Assembly: GCF_001042485.2 (NCBI RefSeq)
Contig: NZ_LBMN02000001.1
Coordinates: 124,001-188,000, forward strand
Length of the DNA stretch: 64,000 nucleotides
Reading direction: 5' to 3'
Source: Bacillus paralicheniformis
GTDB taxonomy: Bacteria; Bacillota; Bacilli; Bacillales; Bacillaceae
Made by a program: the position numbers and the translations under genes
Shown: positions 45,630 through 54,878 of the stretch, in pieces
Layout: every line of letters begins with the position of its first letter
How positions within the stretch are numbered: position 1 is the stretch's first letter
Notes under the pieces: generated by a model
What the model was told of the DNA's origin: nothing
Databases searched by the model: none
The model's input: the letters and a program-made list of their open reading frames with translations, nothing else

Positions 45630-47741
45630 ATGGAAAAGGTGAAGCAGGAATACATGTTAAACGGTCTCGACTGCGGCAATTGCGCACAAAAAATTGAGCA
45701 TGAGATAGCCGGTATGAAAGGGATTGAAGCGTGTTCAGTCAATTTTGCAACAAGCACGCTGACTGTCAAAGTCGACCAAAACAGCGGCGAAGACATTTCT
45801 TCAAAAATAAAGAAAAAAGTAACCGAGATCGAACCGCACGTCAACGTGAAGTTGAAGGAAGGGACAAAACAAGCTCCATCCGAAGGTGATGGCCGGTTTA
45901 AAAAAACGGTTGCAAGACTGGCTGCAGGAACCGTTCTCGGCGCGGCGGGCTTTCTGTTTCCCGGCGGTACCGCAGCTGAGTGGATTCTCTTTTTCCTTGC
46001 TTACCTCATCATCGGCGGTGATGTCGTATTAAGGGCCGTCAAAAACATCTTTCGCGGCCGGGTTTTTGATGAGCACTTTTTAATGACGATCGCCACTCTG
46101 GGTGCATTTATCATTCAGCAGTATCCCGAGGGTGTGGCGGTTATGCTGTTCTATCAAATAGGCGAGCTGTTCCAGGGAGCCGCGGTCAGCCGCTCCAGGA
46201 AATCGATCAGCGATTTGATGGACATCCGTCCCGATTACGCCAATCTTCAAACGGAAGGCGGTACGGTTAAAGTATCTCCTGATGAGGTTAAAGCGGGCGA
46301 TGTCATCATCGTCAAGCCAGGAGAGAAAGTCCCGCTTGACGGCAAAGTGCGAGCGGGCAAATCGCTTGTCGATACGTCCGCATTAACCGGGGAATCCGTT
46401 CCGCGAGAAGCCGTGCCGGGCGAAGAGGTGCTGAGCGGATTTGTCAACAAAAACGGCGTGCTTGAAGTGAAAGTGGACAAAGAATACAGTGAATCAACCG
46501 TTTCAAAGATTCTTGACCTCGTCCAGAATGCCAGCAGCAGAAAAGCAAAAACAGAGAACTTTATCACCAAATTCGCCAAGTACTACACGCCTTTTGTTGT
46601 CATAGTCGCGCTTCTTCTCGCTTTTGTCCCGCCGCTGATCATTTCCGGAGCCGCGCTGTCGGATTGGGTGTACCGGGCCCTCGTCTTTTTGGTCATTTCT
46701 TGTCCGTGCGCCCTCGTCGTTTCCATTCCGCTCGGCTTTTTCGGCGGCATCGGAGCAGCGTCAAAAACGGGTATACTCGTAAAAGGCGGCAATTATTTAG
46801 AAGCGCTCAATGATGTCAAATACGCCGTTTTTGACAAAACAGGCACTTTAACAAAAGGCGAATTTGCCGTTGTTAAGCTCTCGCCGGCAGGCCGTGTCAA
46901 AGAAGATGAACTGCTTGAATATGCGGCGCTTGCCGAACATTTCTCAGGCCACCCGATCGCCGAGTCGATCCGTGAAGCATACGGGAAGGAAGTCCAAGCG
47001 GATCGCATCAAGGATTACAGCGAGACGGCCGGCTTCGGCGTCAGAGCGGTTGTAGACGGAGCCGTCATTTTGGCCGGCAATGCCAAGCTCATGAAGAAAT
47101 TCGGCATAGAGTATCAAGAGGAAAGCGAAATCGGTACCGTTGTTTATGTAGCCGCCGGCGATACGTTTATCGGCTCGATTGTTATCGCAGACGAAATCAA
47201 AGAGGATGCCAAGCGTGCGATCTCTGCTTTGAAAAAAGCGGGGATTAAAAAAACGGTGATGCTGACGGGCGACGCGAAAGAGACCGGTGAGGCGGTCGGC
47301 GCGGAACTGTCCATTGATGAAGTGCATGCGGAGCTTCTTCCGCAGCATAAGGTGGACCGCATTGAAGCATTTGACAAGCAAAAGCTTCCAAAAGAAAAGC
47401 TGCTATTCGCAGGAGACGGCATCAACGATACGCCGGTCTTGGCGAGAGCGGATATCGGGGTTGCCATGGGAGGCCTTGGCTCTGATGCGGCAGTCGAAGC
47501 GGCTGATATTGTGATCATGACGGATCAGCCTTCAAAAATTGCGGAAGCCGTCAGCATTGCCAAGCGGACGAGGGCGATTGTCTGGCAGAATATTATCTTT
47601 GCGCTCGGCGTTAAAAGTGTTTTTCTCATCTTGGGTGCTTTCGGCATCGCGACGATGTGGGAAGCCGTCTTTTCAGACGTCGGTGTTACCCTTTTAGCCG
47701 TTTTAAATGCGATGAGGGTTTTAAAAGTGAAAGAAATGTAA
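45630..47741 (+). CDS. cadA: CadA, cadmium/zinc/cobalt-exporting P-type ATPase
   Basis: 703 residues. One N-terminal HMA domain with GLDCGNCAQKI, membrane helices with the transport motif SCPCALVVSIPLGFFGG, phosphorylation site DKTGTLTKGE and GDGINDTPVLARADIG in the hinge. The single HMA and CPC followed by VVS place it in the Zn/Cd group, unlike CopA. It expels cadmium, zinc and cobalt. ATG 45630 follows AAAGGTG; a GTG at 45621 overlaps it. Preceded by an ArsR-type palindrome. Confidence 0.92.
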   Translation: MEKVKQEYMLNGLDCGNCAQKIEHEIAGMKGIEACSVNFATSTLTVKVDQNSGEDISSKIKKKVTEIEPHVNVKLKEGTKQAPSEGDGRFKKTVARLAAGTVLGAAGFLFPGGTAAEWILFFLAYLIIGGDVVLRAVKNIFRGRVFDEHFLMTIATLGAFIIQQYPEGVAVMLFYQIGELFQGAAVSRSRKSISDLMDIRPDYANLQTEGGTVKVSPDEVKAGDVIIVKPGEKVPLDGKVRAGKSLVDTSALTGESVPREAVPGEEVLSGFVNKNGVLEVKVDKEYSESTVSKILDLVQNASSRKAKTENFITKFAKYYTPFVVIVALLLAFVPPLIISGAALSDWVYRALVFLVISCPCALVVSIPLGFFGGIGAASKTGILVKGGNYLEALNDVKYAVFDKTGTLTKGEFAVVKLSPAGRVKEDELLEYAALAEHFSGHPIAESIREAYGKEVQADRIKDYSETAGFGVRAVVDGAVILAGNAKLMKKFGIEYQEESEIGTVVYVAAGDTFIGSIVIADEIKEDAKRAISALKKAGIKKTVMLTGDAKETGEAVGAELSIDEVHAELLPQHKVDRIEAFDKQKLPKEKLLFAGDGINDTPVLARADIGVAMGGLGSDAAVEAADIVIMTDQPSKIAEAVSIAKRTRAIVWQNIIFALGVKSVFLILGAFGIATMWEAVFSDVGVTLLAVLNAMRVLKVKEM

Positions 47742-47866
47742 CTTTTTTACCACCTAATGAACTGGAAATTCCTTTTTTAGCATCTTCACGAATGCGGCTT
47801 GTCTTGTTAAAATGAAAGAGGTTATCAAACTGGCATACTAAAAAATAAGAATAATGAGGTGTCTAA

Positions 47867-48562
47867 GTGAAGAAGAAACAGCAGTCACCGATGAAATTTG
47901 CAGTGATTATGACAGTCATGGTCGTTTTTCTGATCGGCGCACTTGTCGTAATCAACAATCAAACCCAAAATGCTTCGCAAACCTTTGATGACAAGCCTTC
48001 AATTGAAGGACAGCCGCTTCTTGGCAACAAAGATGCGACTGTAACGATCACAGAATTCGGGGATTACAAGTGTCCCAGCTGCAAACAGTGGACTGAGACC
48101 GTCTTTCCGGATTTGAAAAAGGATTACATCGATAAAGATCAAGTTAATTTTTCATATATTAACTTCGTCAATGAACAGCACGGCAGAGGCTCTGAATTGA
48201 GCGCCCTCGCTTCCGAGCAAGTATGGAAGGAAGATCCGGCTTCATTCTGGAAATTCCATGAAGCGTTGTACAAAGCGCAGCCTGACAATGACACGATGGA
48301 AAACGAGTGGGCGACGCCGGCAAAATTGGCGGACATCACGGAAGCGAATACGAAAATCAAACGCGATAAGCTCGTCAGCAGCTTAAATGACAAAACGTTC
48401 GCTGAGCAATTAAAAACGGACAATTCGCTCATCAGCAAATACGAAGTAGACTCGACGCCGACAATCTTTGTCAACGGCGTAAAAATCGACAAACCGTTTG
48501 ATTATGACAAAATCAAAGAAACGATCGACAAAGAGCTGAAAGGCCAGTCTGATGAAAAATAA
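47867..48562 (+). CDS. bdbD: BdbD, membrane thiol-disulfide oxidoreductase (DsbA-like)
   Basis: 231 residues: an N-terminal membrane anchor (FAVIMTVMVVFLIGALVVI), then a thioredoxin fold with a helical insert and active site CPSC in GDYKCPSCKQWTE. It introduces disulfide bonds into exported proteins such as ComGC, and is re-oxidised by BdbC. The cis-proline is in DSTPTIFVNG. Its stop overlaps the start of bdbC by 11 bases, so they form one operon. Confidence 0.92.
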   Translation: MKKKQQSPMKFAVIMTVMVVFLIGALVVINNQTQNASQTFDDKPSIEGQPLLGNKDATVTITEFGDYKCPSCKQWTETVFPDLKKDYIDKDQVNFSYINFVNEQHGRGSELSALASEQVWKEDPASFWKFHEALYKAQPDNDTMENEWATPAKLADITEANTKIKRDKLVSSLNDKTFAEQLKTDNSLISKYEVDSTPTIFVNGVKIDKPFDYDKIKETIDKELKGQSDEK

Positions 48563-48965
48563 ACTGTTTTTTCTGTACGGCGCCTGGATCGTCTCATTAA
48601 CGGCGACGCTAGGCAGCCTGTACTTCAGCGAAATCCGTAAATTCATTCCTTGCGAACTGTGCTGGTATCAGCGGATTATGATGTATCCGCTCGTGCTGAT
48701 CCTTGGAATTGCGACATTTCAGGGCGATGCCCGCGTGAAAAAATACGTGCTGCCGATGGCGGTGATCGGCGCAGGCATTTCCCTGATGCATTACATGGAA
48801 CAAAAAATTCCCGGATTCAACGGTATTAAACCGTGTGTCACAGGAGTGCCTTGCTCAGGGCAGTATATCAATTGGTTCGGTTTCATCACGATTCCGTTTC
48901 TCGCCCTTATCGCATTTATTTTGATTATCATTTTTATGTGCTTTCTCAAGGGGAAAGACGAGTAA
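48552..48965 (+). CDS. bdbC: BdbC, quinone-linked thiol oxidoreductase (DsbB-like)
   Basis: 137-residue four-helix membrane protein. The first cysteine pair is in CELCWYQR and the second in CVTGVPCSGQ, as in DsbB. It passes electrons from BdbD to quinones. ATG 48552 overlaps the end of bdbD. A perfect terminator follows. Confidence 0.92.
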   Translation: MKNKLFFLYGAWIVSLTATLGSLYFSEIRKFIPCELCWYQRIMMYPLVLILGIATFQGDARVKKYVLPMAVIGAGISLMHYMEQKIPGFNGIKPCVTGVPCSGQYINWFGFITIPFLALIAFILIIIFMCFLKGKDE

Positions 48966-48967
48966 AA

Positions 48968-48998
48968 AGAGCATTGTCTGACAATGCTCTTTTTTTTT
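48968..48998 (+). terminator. Terminator after bdbDC
   Basis: AGAGCATTGTC (48968-48978) pairs with GACAATGCTCT (48980-48990), followed by eight T residues. Confidence 0.9.
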
Positions 48999-49061
48999 AC
49001 ATGTTCAACAAAATAAATGCTATAATATTTGGAAATTATCAAATGGATAAGGATGATGAGG

Positions 49062-49547
49062 ATGGAAATTAAGATTCGTAAAATGAAAAAGCAAGACATC
49101 CGACAAGTGCAGCAGATTGCCAAAACAAGCTGGAATCACACTTATGAAGGGATAATCCCTTTCGATATTCAAGAGAAATTCTTGCAGAAAGCGTACAATG
49201 ATGAGAGAATGCAGCAGCGTTTGGAACACTCGTTAATGCTCGTTTCAGAAGCGGACGGAAAAATCGTCGGCTTTGCTAACTACTCCTTTGTCAGAGAAGG
49301 AGGGGAGGCCTATCTCGCTGCCATTTATTTAGCCCCGGAACACCAAGGAAAAGGCATCGGAACCGCATTATTGGAAGAGGGGCTAAAACATTTGGAGGGA
49401 GTAAAAAAGATCTTTGTAGAGGTTGAAACGGAAAACCGCACCGGAAAAAACTTTTACAAGGCGAGGGGTTTTGAGGATGTCTCCGAATATGATGAAGACT
49501 TTGAAGGGCATATCCTCAAAACGGTCCGAATGGCCTTGCGCGTATAA
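49062..49547 (+). CDS. GNAT-family N-acetyltransferase
   Basis: 161 residues from ATG 49062, nine bases after AAGG; a frame opens earlier at 49029 without a good site. Acetyl-CoA binding motif A is in AAIYLAPEHQGKGIGTALLEEGLKHL, followed by EVETENRTGKNFYKARGFEDV. The substrate is unknown. It sits in a short segment between bdbC and yvgT that I do not recall in B. subtilis. Confidence 0.8.
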   Translation: MEIKIRKMKKQDIRQVQQIAKTSWNHTYEGIIPFDIQEKFLQKAYNDERMQQRLEHSLMLVSEADGKIVGFANYSFVREGGEAYLAAIYLAPEHQGKGIGTALLEEGLKHLEGVKKIFVEVETENRTGKNFYKARGFEDVSEYDEDFEGHILKTVRMALRV

Positions 49548-49556
49548 TGCCCGCTT

Positions 49557-49649
49557 TCACTTCGTGACTTGGACATAGTAGTATAACAAAACCGCCATAA
49601 TGAAGGCGATGGCTATTGTAAGCAATTTATGTTTTGTCTTTTTCAGCAT
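49557..49649 (-). CDS. 30-residue membrane peptide coupled to grpB-like gene
   Basis: ATG at 49649 overlaps the stop of the GrpB-like gene (ATGcTGA). AAAGGAG lies eight bases upstream. The peptide starts MLKKTKHKLL and continues as one membrane helix (LTIAIAFIMAVLLYYYV), ending VQVTK. Coupled start, ribosome site and clean hydrophobicity argue for a real gene. Function unknown. Confidence 0.5.
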   Translation of the reverse strand: MLKKTKHKLLTIAIAFIMAVLLYYYVQVTK

Positions 49650-50173
49650 GCCGGGCCGCTCCTTTCCAAATGTTTTGCTTTCTCAATCACGGCTTTAATG
49701 AACGATTCTTTTCCCTTTGTGTAGGAGGTGCGGTCATATGGAAAGCGCTGCGCCAAGGTTTTTTTCAATGTTTCATATTCTTGCCGCTCGGCGGAGTGCT
49801 TTCTTAAATAATTTCGGAATCTCAGCTGGTTTTTCCATTCTTCGCTTTGAAAAACATATACGTGCAGATGGTGTGTGCCCGCCCTCCACATCCCCTTTCG
49901 AAAAAAGCGCCTGGCCGGGAAGGCTTCGTGAAATACGTGCTCATAACCGAGCTGCTCAAGCGGTTCGATCCACGCTGAAGCTTCGCTGAGACTGTTGACG
50001 CCGGCCATCAGATCGAGCACCGGTTTTGCCGCAAGGCCGGGAACAGAGGTGCTGCCGATATGTTCGACAGCGATAACTTTTTTTCCGAGGGCATCCGTGA
50101 GCCGCTGTTTTTCAGATTCAAATTCCTGGACCCACCCGGCTTTCGCTTTTTCGATGATGATCTCCTGTTCCAT
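49643..50173 (-). CDS. GrpB-family protein (UPF0157, nucleotidyltransferase fold)
   Basis: 176 residues. The family signature is VIAVEHIGSTSVPGLAAKPVLDLMAGV, with a later HHLHVYVFQS and FRNYLRKH. GrpB proteins have a nucleotidyltransferase-like fold related to CoaE fusions and have no clear assigned function. ATG 50173 follows AAAGGGGTG. A 30-residue membrane peptide overlaps its end. Confidence 0.85.
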   Translation of the reverse strand: MEQEIIIEKAKAGWVQEFESEKQRLTDALGKKVIAVEHIGSTSVPGLAAKPVLDLMAGVNSLSEASAWIEPLEQLGYEHVFHEAFPARRFFRKGMWRAGTHHLHVYVFQSEEWKNQLRFRNYLRKHSAERQEYETLKKTLAQRFPYDRTSYTKGKESFIKAVIEKAKHLERSGPAC

Positions 50174-50297
50174 GTTTTCACCCCTTTAAAAACGTCTTTT
50201 TATATTATAAGATATTTTGATTCAGAGAGGGTTGATTTAAAGGTTGGAGAAGTTATAAAATCAAAAAGATTGAAGTTTAGTATGGAGGACACCTTAG

Positions 50298-50906
50298 ATG
50301 GCTTGGGAAGTGTTGAGCATCATCGGCACCGTCGCTTTTGCGATCAGCGGAGCGATCGTTGCAATGGAAGAAGAGTATGATATTTTAGGAGTTTATATAT
50401 TGGGGATTGTGACAGCGTTCGGCGGAGGGGCGATCAGAAACCTGCTCATCGGAGTTCCGGTGTCCGCCTTATGGGAGCAGGGGAGCCTGTTTCTAATCGC
50501 TCTTGTTTCGATCACGATCGTTTTTTTGTTTCCGAAGCTCCTGTTAAAGCACTGGAGCATCTGGGGGAGCTTTTCAGACGCGATCGGTCTTGCCGCATTT
50601 GCGATACAAGGAGCGCTTTATGCCGTTCACATGAACCATCCGGTCAGCGCGGTGATCGTTGCGGCGGTCTTAACAGGAAGCGGCGGCGGAATGATCCGGG
50701 ACCTTTTGGCCGGAAGAAAGCCGCTCGTGCTGAAAACCGAGATCTACGCCGTTTGGGCCGCTTTGGGCGGATTCATTATCGGCATGGGCTGGGCGGAGAA
50801 ACCGCTCACGCTGTATATCCTGTTTGCTTTGCTGGTCGCATGCCGCGTATGTTCGTACATGTTTAACTGGAAGCTGCCGAATCGTTCGCTGCGATCCCAC
50901 AGCTGA
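50298..50906 (+). CDS. yvgT: YvgT, TRIC-type cation channel family (UPF0126)
   Basis: 202-residue, seven-helix membrane protein built of two homologous halves, each with GGG: VTAFGGGAIRNLLIG in the first and LTGSGGGMIRDLLAG in the second. This is the prokaryotic TRIC (trimeric intracellular cation channel) family; potassium or other cation transport is expected. ATG 50298 follows TGGAGGA. Neighbours bdbC and helD are also as in B. subtilis. Confidence 0.88.
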   Translation: MAWEVLSIIGTVAFAISGAIVAMEEEYDILGVYILGIVTAFGGGAIRNLLIGVPVSALWEQGSLFLIALVSITIVFLFPKLLLKHWSIWGSFSDAIGLAAFAIQGALYAVHMNHPVSAVIVAAVLTGSGGGMIRDLLAGRKPLVLKTEIYAVWAALGGFIIGMGWAEKPLTLYILFALLVACRVCSYMFNWKLPNRSLRSHS

Positions 50907-50911
50907 ATAGA

Positions 50912-50950
50912 AAAAAGCCGATTTTTCGTTGATTGAAAAATCGGCTTTTT
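50912..50950 (+). terminator. Terminator after yvgT
   Basis: AAAAAGCCGATTTTTC (50912-50927) pairs with GAAAAATCGGCTTTTT (50935-50950), a perfect sixteen-base stem. Confidence 0.88.
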
Positions 50951-51084
50951 ATATTGATTTGACCAAAGGTTATATGATAAGATGAAGTGTATTTTAACAT
51001 AAAATTTCAAATATTATAGTATTATCCATTTTTATTTTATCATGAATATTTTTTGATGTCAAATCTTTTTAGGGAGTGGTCAGC

Positions 51085-53421
51085 GTGCAGGAAAACGGTC
51101 AGGAATGGCTGGAAGAGGAAAAACGAATCCGGCTTGTTTTAAAGGAATTGGATCAGAAGCTTCATTCTCTAAAGGGAAAGACCGGCGGATTGAAGGAGGA
51201 TATCATCGATTTACGGAAACATTTCTGGAGCGATGTCACCGTAAACTTGGCCGATGAAAATGAAGCGGTTGAAACATTTTTTAGCATTAAACAGCAGGCT
51301 GAGTTTTTGGCTGAAAGGGAAAGGAGCCATAAGCAGTTTTACAACGAGTTGAAAAACTTGTTAAAAGTGAAAGAATCGCCTTATTTCGGCCGCGTAGATT
51401 TTTTGGAGGACGGCGAAGAAAACGCTGAATCCGTCTACATCGGACTCGCCTCTTTAATGGACGAAAAAGAAGAGCGGTTTTTGATTTATGATTGGAGAGC
51501 GCCGATTTCAAGTCTGTTTTACAACTATGGTCCCGGTGCGGCTCAATACGAAGTTCCGGACGAGACAGTCAGGGGAACGATTGAGCTGAAAAGGCAATTT
51601 CTCTTCAAAAACGGCCGGCTGAAAGCGATGTTTAATACGGATATGGCGATTGGAGATGAAGTCCTTCAGGAAGTCCTGGGGCAGCAGGCAGATATTCAGA
51701 TGAAAAGCATCGTCGCCACGATTCAAAAAGAACAGAATCAGATTATTCGGAACGAAAGGAGCCGCTTTTTAATTGTTCGGGGAGCGGCTGGCAGCGGAAA
51801 AACGTCGGCGGCATTGCAGCGGGCTGCGTATTTGCTGTACCGCGGCCGCGGGCAGATCGAGTCGAGCCAGATGCTGCTATTCTCGCCAAACCTGCTTTTT
51901 AACAGCTATGTCGCCAATGTTCTGCCTGAGCTCGGAGAGGAAAACATCCAGCAGACGACATTCCAGGAATTTGTGGCGCGCCGCCTTGGAAAGCAGGTTT
52001 CGTGCGAGACTCCGTTCGATCAGCTCGAATATTGTTTAACGGCTTCAGACGATGAGGAGCAGCGCATCCGGATGAAATCAATCGAATTGAAATCAGGTCT
52101 GGCCTTCAAAGGCATTATCGATGATTATGTCAAATGTTTGGCAAAAGGGCGTCTGGATCTGGTGTTTAAACATATCGCCTTTCGCGGAAAAAGGATCATT
52201 ACAAGCGATCAGGTGCGGGAATTTTTCGCGGCCCTTGATCATGCAGATACGCTGTCCAACCGGATTGAAAAAACGGGGAAATGGCTGTTACAGCTGCTGA
52301 ACAAATACGAACGCCAAGAAAGAAAAAAAGACTGGGTCATCGAGGAAAGCGAGCTGCTGGATAAAGAGGAATATTTAAAGGCCTATAAACGTCTTCAGGA
52401 AGAACAGCGATTTACGGAGAATACGTTTGACGATTATGAAAGGGAACAAAACCTCCTTGCCGCTATCATTGCCGAAAGGGAGTTCAAACCGCTCAAGCAA
52501 GCGGTAAAAGCGTTCGGCTTTATTGATTTTAAAGGAACGTACCTTCAGCTTTTTTCCGGGCGCTATACCCCGCAAACCCGTCCTGATGACTGGCAAAGCA
52601 CTTGCACATTCACCCGGAAAAGCTTTCGTTTTGAGAAGCTGCCTTATGAAGATGCCGTCCCTTTTTTATATATGAAAAACCAGCTGACAGGCGGGAGAAA
52701 AAACAGGGCAATCCGCCATTTATTCATTGATGAAGCCCAGGATTACACGCCTTTTCAGCTTGCTTTTTTGAAGAGCCTGTTTCCCGCGTGCAGCATCACA
52801 ATGCTGGGAGACTTAAACCAGGCGATTCTTGCCCATGCGTATCACGATAAGACGCTCCTGTCGGGAGGCGTGTTTGAAGGCGAAAAAACGGAGATCATCA
52901 CCTTGAAGCGCAGCTACAGGTCGACGAAAGAAATTGTTGAATTGACAAAGCGCATTATCGAGGGAGGCGAAGAGATCGAAGCCTTTAACAGGAACGGCAA
53001 AAAACCGACTTTGACAATATTGGCCGACCTTCATGCACACCATAAACAGATGGCTTCCCTTATAACCGCCCTTCAAAAAGAAGGACTTGAGACGATTGCA
53101 GTCATCTGTAAAACAGTCCGGGAATGCAGGGATGCGTTCCGGCATCTTCAGCAGCATACAGAGCTTAAACTGATCGATAAAGAAACGAGAACGTTTCAAA
53201 AAGGCGTGATCGTCATTCCCGTCTATTTGGCGAAAGGGATCGAATTTGATGCCGTCGTCATTTATGACGCTTCTGAAAAACAATACAAAAAAGAGAGAGA
53301 GCGGACTCTGTTTTATACGGCGTGCACGAGGGCGATGCATGAGCTCCATCTCTTTTCCCTTGGAAAGGAAACGCATTTTTTAAACGGTGTTTCAAATGAT
53401 ATGTATACGAAAAGAGAGTGA
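51085..53421 (+). CDS. helD: HelD (YvgS), RNA polymerase recycling ATPase
   Basis: 778-residue superfamily 1 helicase-like protein that binds core RNA polymerase and releases it from stalled complexes. The long N-terminal coiled coil (about 1-90) enters the polymerase secondary channel. Walker A is VRGAAGSGKTSAALQRAAYLLY; motif II is LFIDEAQDYTPFQLAFL; later motifs are LKRSYRSTKEI and VYLAKGIEFDAVVIYDA. Start GTG 51085 lies eight bases after AGGGAG. An upstream AT-rich leader (50951-51070) may hold the promoter. Confidence 0.92.
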   Translation: MQENGQEWLEEEKRIRLVLKELDQKLHSLKGKTGGLKEDIIDLRKHFWSDVTVNLADENEAVETFFSIKQQAEFLAERERSHKQFYNELKNLLKVKESPYFGRVDFLEDGEENAESVYIGLASLMDEKEERFLIYDWRAPISSLFYNYGPGAAQYEVPDETVRGTIELKRQFLFKNGRLKAMFNTDMAIGDEVLQEVLGQQADIQMKSIVATIQKEQNQIIRNERSRFLIVRGAAGSGKTSAALQRAAYLLYRGRGQIESSQMLLFSPNLLFNSYVANVLPELGEENIQQTTFQEFVARRLGKQVSCETPFDQLEYCLTASDDEEQRIRMKSIELKSGLAFKGIIDDYVKCLAKGRLDLVFKHIAFRGKRIITSDQVREFFAALDHADTLSNRIEKTGKWLLQLLNKYERQERKKDWVIEESELLDKEEYLKAYKRLQEEQRFTENTFDDYEREQNLLAAIIAEREFKPLKQAVKAFGFIDFKGTYLQLFSGRYTPQTRPDDWQSTCTFTRKSFRFEKLPYEDAVPFLYMKNQLTGGRKNRAIRHLFIDEAQDYTPFQLAFLKSLFPACSITMLGDLNQAILAHAYHDKTLLSGGVFEGEKTEIITLKRSYRSTKEIVELTKRIIEGGEEIEAFNRNGKKPTLTILADLHAHHKQMASLITALQKEGLETIAVICKTVRECRDAFRHLQQHTELKLIDKETRTFQKGVIVIPVYLAKGIEFDAVVIYDASEKQYKKERERTLFYTACTRAMHELHLFSLGKETHFLNGVSNDMYTKRE

Positions 53422-53440
53422 CGGTGTCACTCTCTTTTTT
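53411..53440 (+). terminator. Terminator after helD (first hairpin copy)
   Basis: AGAGAGTGAC and GTCACTCTCT (53413-53422 and 53426-53435 approximately) form the stem, followed by TTTTT. The left arm includes the helD stop. A nearly identical copy stands at 54856-54878. Confidence 0.85.
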
Positions 53441-53895
53441 GGAGAAACCATTGTTTCCATAAGTTTTTTTATTTACAAACTTTTCTACACTAGGCTGAGT
53501 CTGTGGCAATCTTCTTCATATTCTGGCAGGTTAAAGAGTTTGTCATCTTAAACAAAAATGAAATGATTTCCAGCGTATATAGAGGAAAGTGGTCTGGCTA
53601 AATAATATAAAAGCTTTTATTCATCAAATCGCTTCTCTTTTTCTTGAGGATATATAACATATTTTCTATTTTCATTTTACATGCAGGAGATTACGAAATC
53701 GAAATCGTTAATTAAAATCTGTTATATTAAATTTTATAGTTCTGTATCATAATATAAAGCTTTTTAAAATTGGAATTTGATGATTAATTTATTCTGTAAT
53801 ATATTATATATAGAGTCTGTTATATATAATGACAAACTCCCCTGCACGAAACGGCATATTCATTTGAAGAGGATTTATTGGGAGGGAAATATTTC
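53441..53895. other. AT-rich intergenic region before the hydrolase gene
   Basis: 455 bases, very AT-rich, with many TATA-like runs. No protein gene, operator or repeat is evident. It differs in composition from the surroundings and belongs to the island carrying the hydrolase gene. Confidence 0.6.
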
Positions 53896-54780
53896 ATGTC
53901 AAACCATTCACCGATTACCCCTGATTTAAGTGACAGCGGCATTCGCTATTTTCGGGCTTATAAGGAAAGCCTTGGTCTTTGGCCAGTTCATTACAAAACT
54001 TTCTACGTATCTACCCGTTTCGGCCAAACGCATATTATTGCAAGCGGACCTGAAGATGCCCCGCCGCTTGTATTGCTTCACGGCGCATTATTCAGTTCCA
54101 CTATGTGGTACCCCAATATCGAGGATTGGAGCAGCAAATACCGAACATACGCAATTGATATCATAGGTGATAAGAACAAAAGCATCCCTGCAGATTTATG
54201 CGGTACGAGGGCGGGTTACGCTGATTGGCTTCTCGAAGTGTTCGACGCTTTGGGGATAGAGAAGTCGCACATGGTTGGTCTTTCGCTTGGCGGGCTTCAT
54301 ACGATGAATTTCGCTTTACGTGCGCCAGAGAGAGTAGAGAGCGCAGCGATCCTTAGTCCCGCGGAAACATTTTTGCCGTTTCATCACGATTTTTATCAAT
54401 ACGCTCTTAGCCTCACAGAGCCTGATGGAGTAGAGAATTTCTTAAATTGGATGATGACAGATCGTAATGTGTTACACCCGGTTTTTGCAGAGCAGTTTCA
54501 TGCAGGCGTAATGTGGCAGGATGGATTAAGACAGCCAAGGCCTAACGCTGACGGATTTCCGTATGTTTTCACTGACGACGAATTAAAATCAGTAAAAGTC
54601 CCTATTCTATTATTGCTGGGTGAACATGAAGTCATCTATGACCCGCAATCAGCCTTACATCGCGCCTCAACATTAGTTCCAGGTATTAAAGCGGAAATCA
54701 TAAAACAGGCAGGTCACGTTTTATCAATGGAAAAGCCTCAATACGTAAATGAACGTATATTACGTTTTTTCAGTAAATAA
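53896..54780 (+). CDS. Alpha/beta hydrolase on an AT-rich island
   Basis: 294 residues from ATG 53896, nine bases after GGGAGGG; a TTG at 53878 lies before that site. It has LVLLHGALFSSTMWYPN (oxyanion region), nucleophile serine in MVGLSLGGLHTMNF, acid in LLLGEHEVIYDP, and histidine in KQAGHVLSMEKPQYV. An esterase, lactonase or peptidase of the general family; substrate unknown. Codons are richer in A/T than in neighbours, the gene stands alone, and matching hairpins flank it, so recent acquisition is likely. Confidence 0.8.
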   Translation: MSNHSPITPDLSDSGIRYFRAYKESLGLWPVHYKTFYVSTRFGQTHIIASGPEDAPPLVLLHGALFSSTMWYPNIEDWSSKYRTYAIDIIGDKNKSIPADLCGTRAGYADWLLEVFDALGIEKSHMVGLSLGGLHTMNFALRAPERVESAAILSPAETFLPFHHDFYQYALSLTEPDGVENFLNWMMTDRNVLHPVFAEQFHAGVMWQDGLRQPRPNADGFPYVFTDDELKSVKVPILLLLGEHEVIYDPQSALHRASTLVPGIKAEIIKQAGHVLSMEKPQYVNERILRFFSK

Positions 54781-54855
54781 ACCACAGTTTTGTTGTCCAT
54801 TTCATGGAGATGCAGCGGCTTATACGAGCGGTCATACAAACTTTTTTCAAAGGCT

Positions 54856-54878
54856 GAGAGTGACGCTGTCACTCTCTT
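54856..54878. terminator. Second copy of the helD-type hairpin
   Basis: GAGAGTGAC, two bases (GC), then TGTCACTCTC. It matches the helD hairpin in 22 of 23 bases, including the flanks. On the minus strand it overlaps the stop of the DUF5412 gene. Confidence 0.75.
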
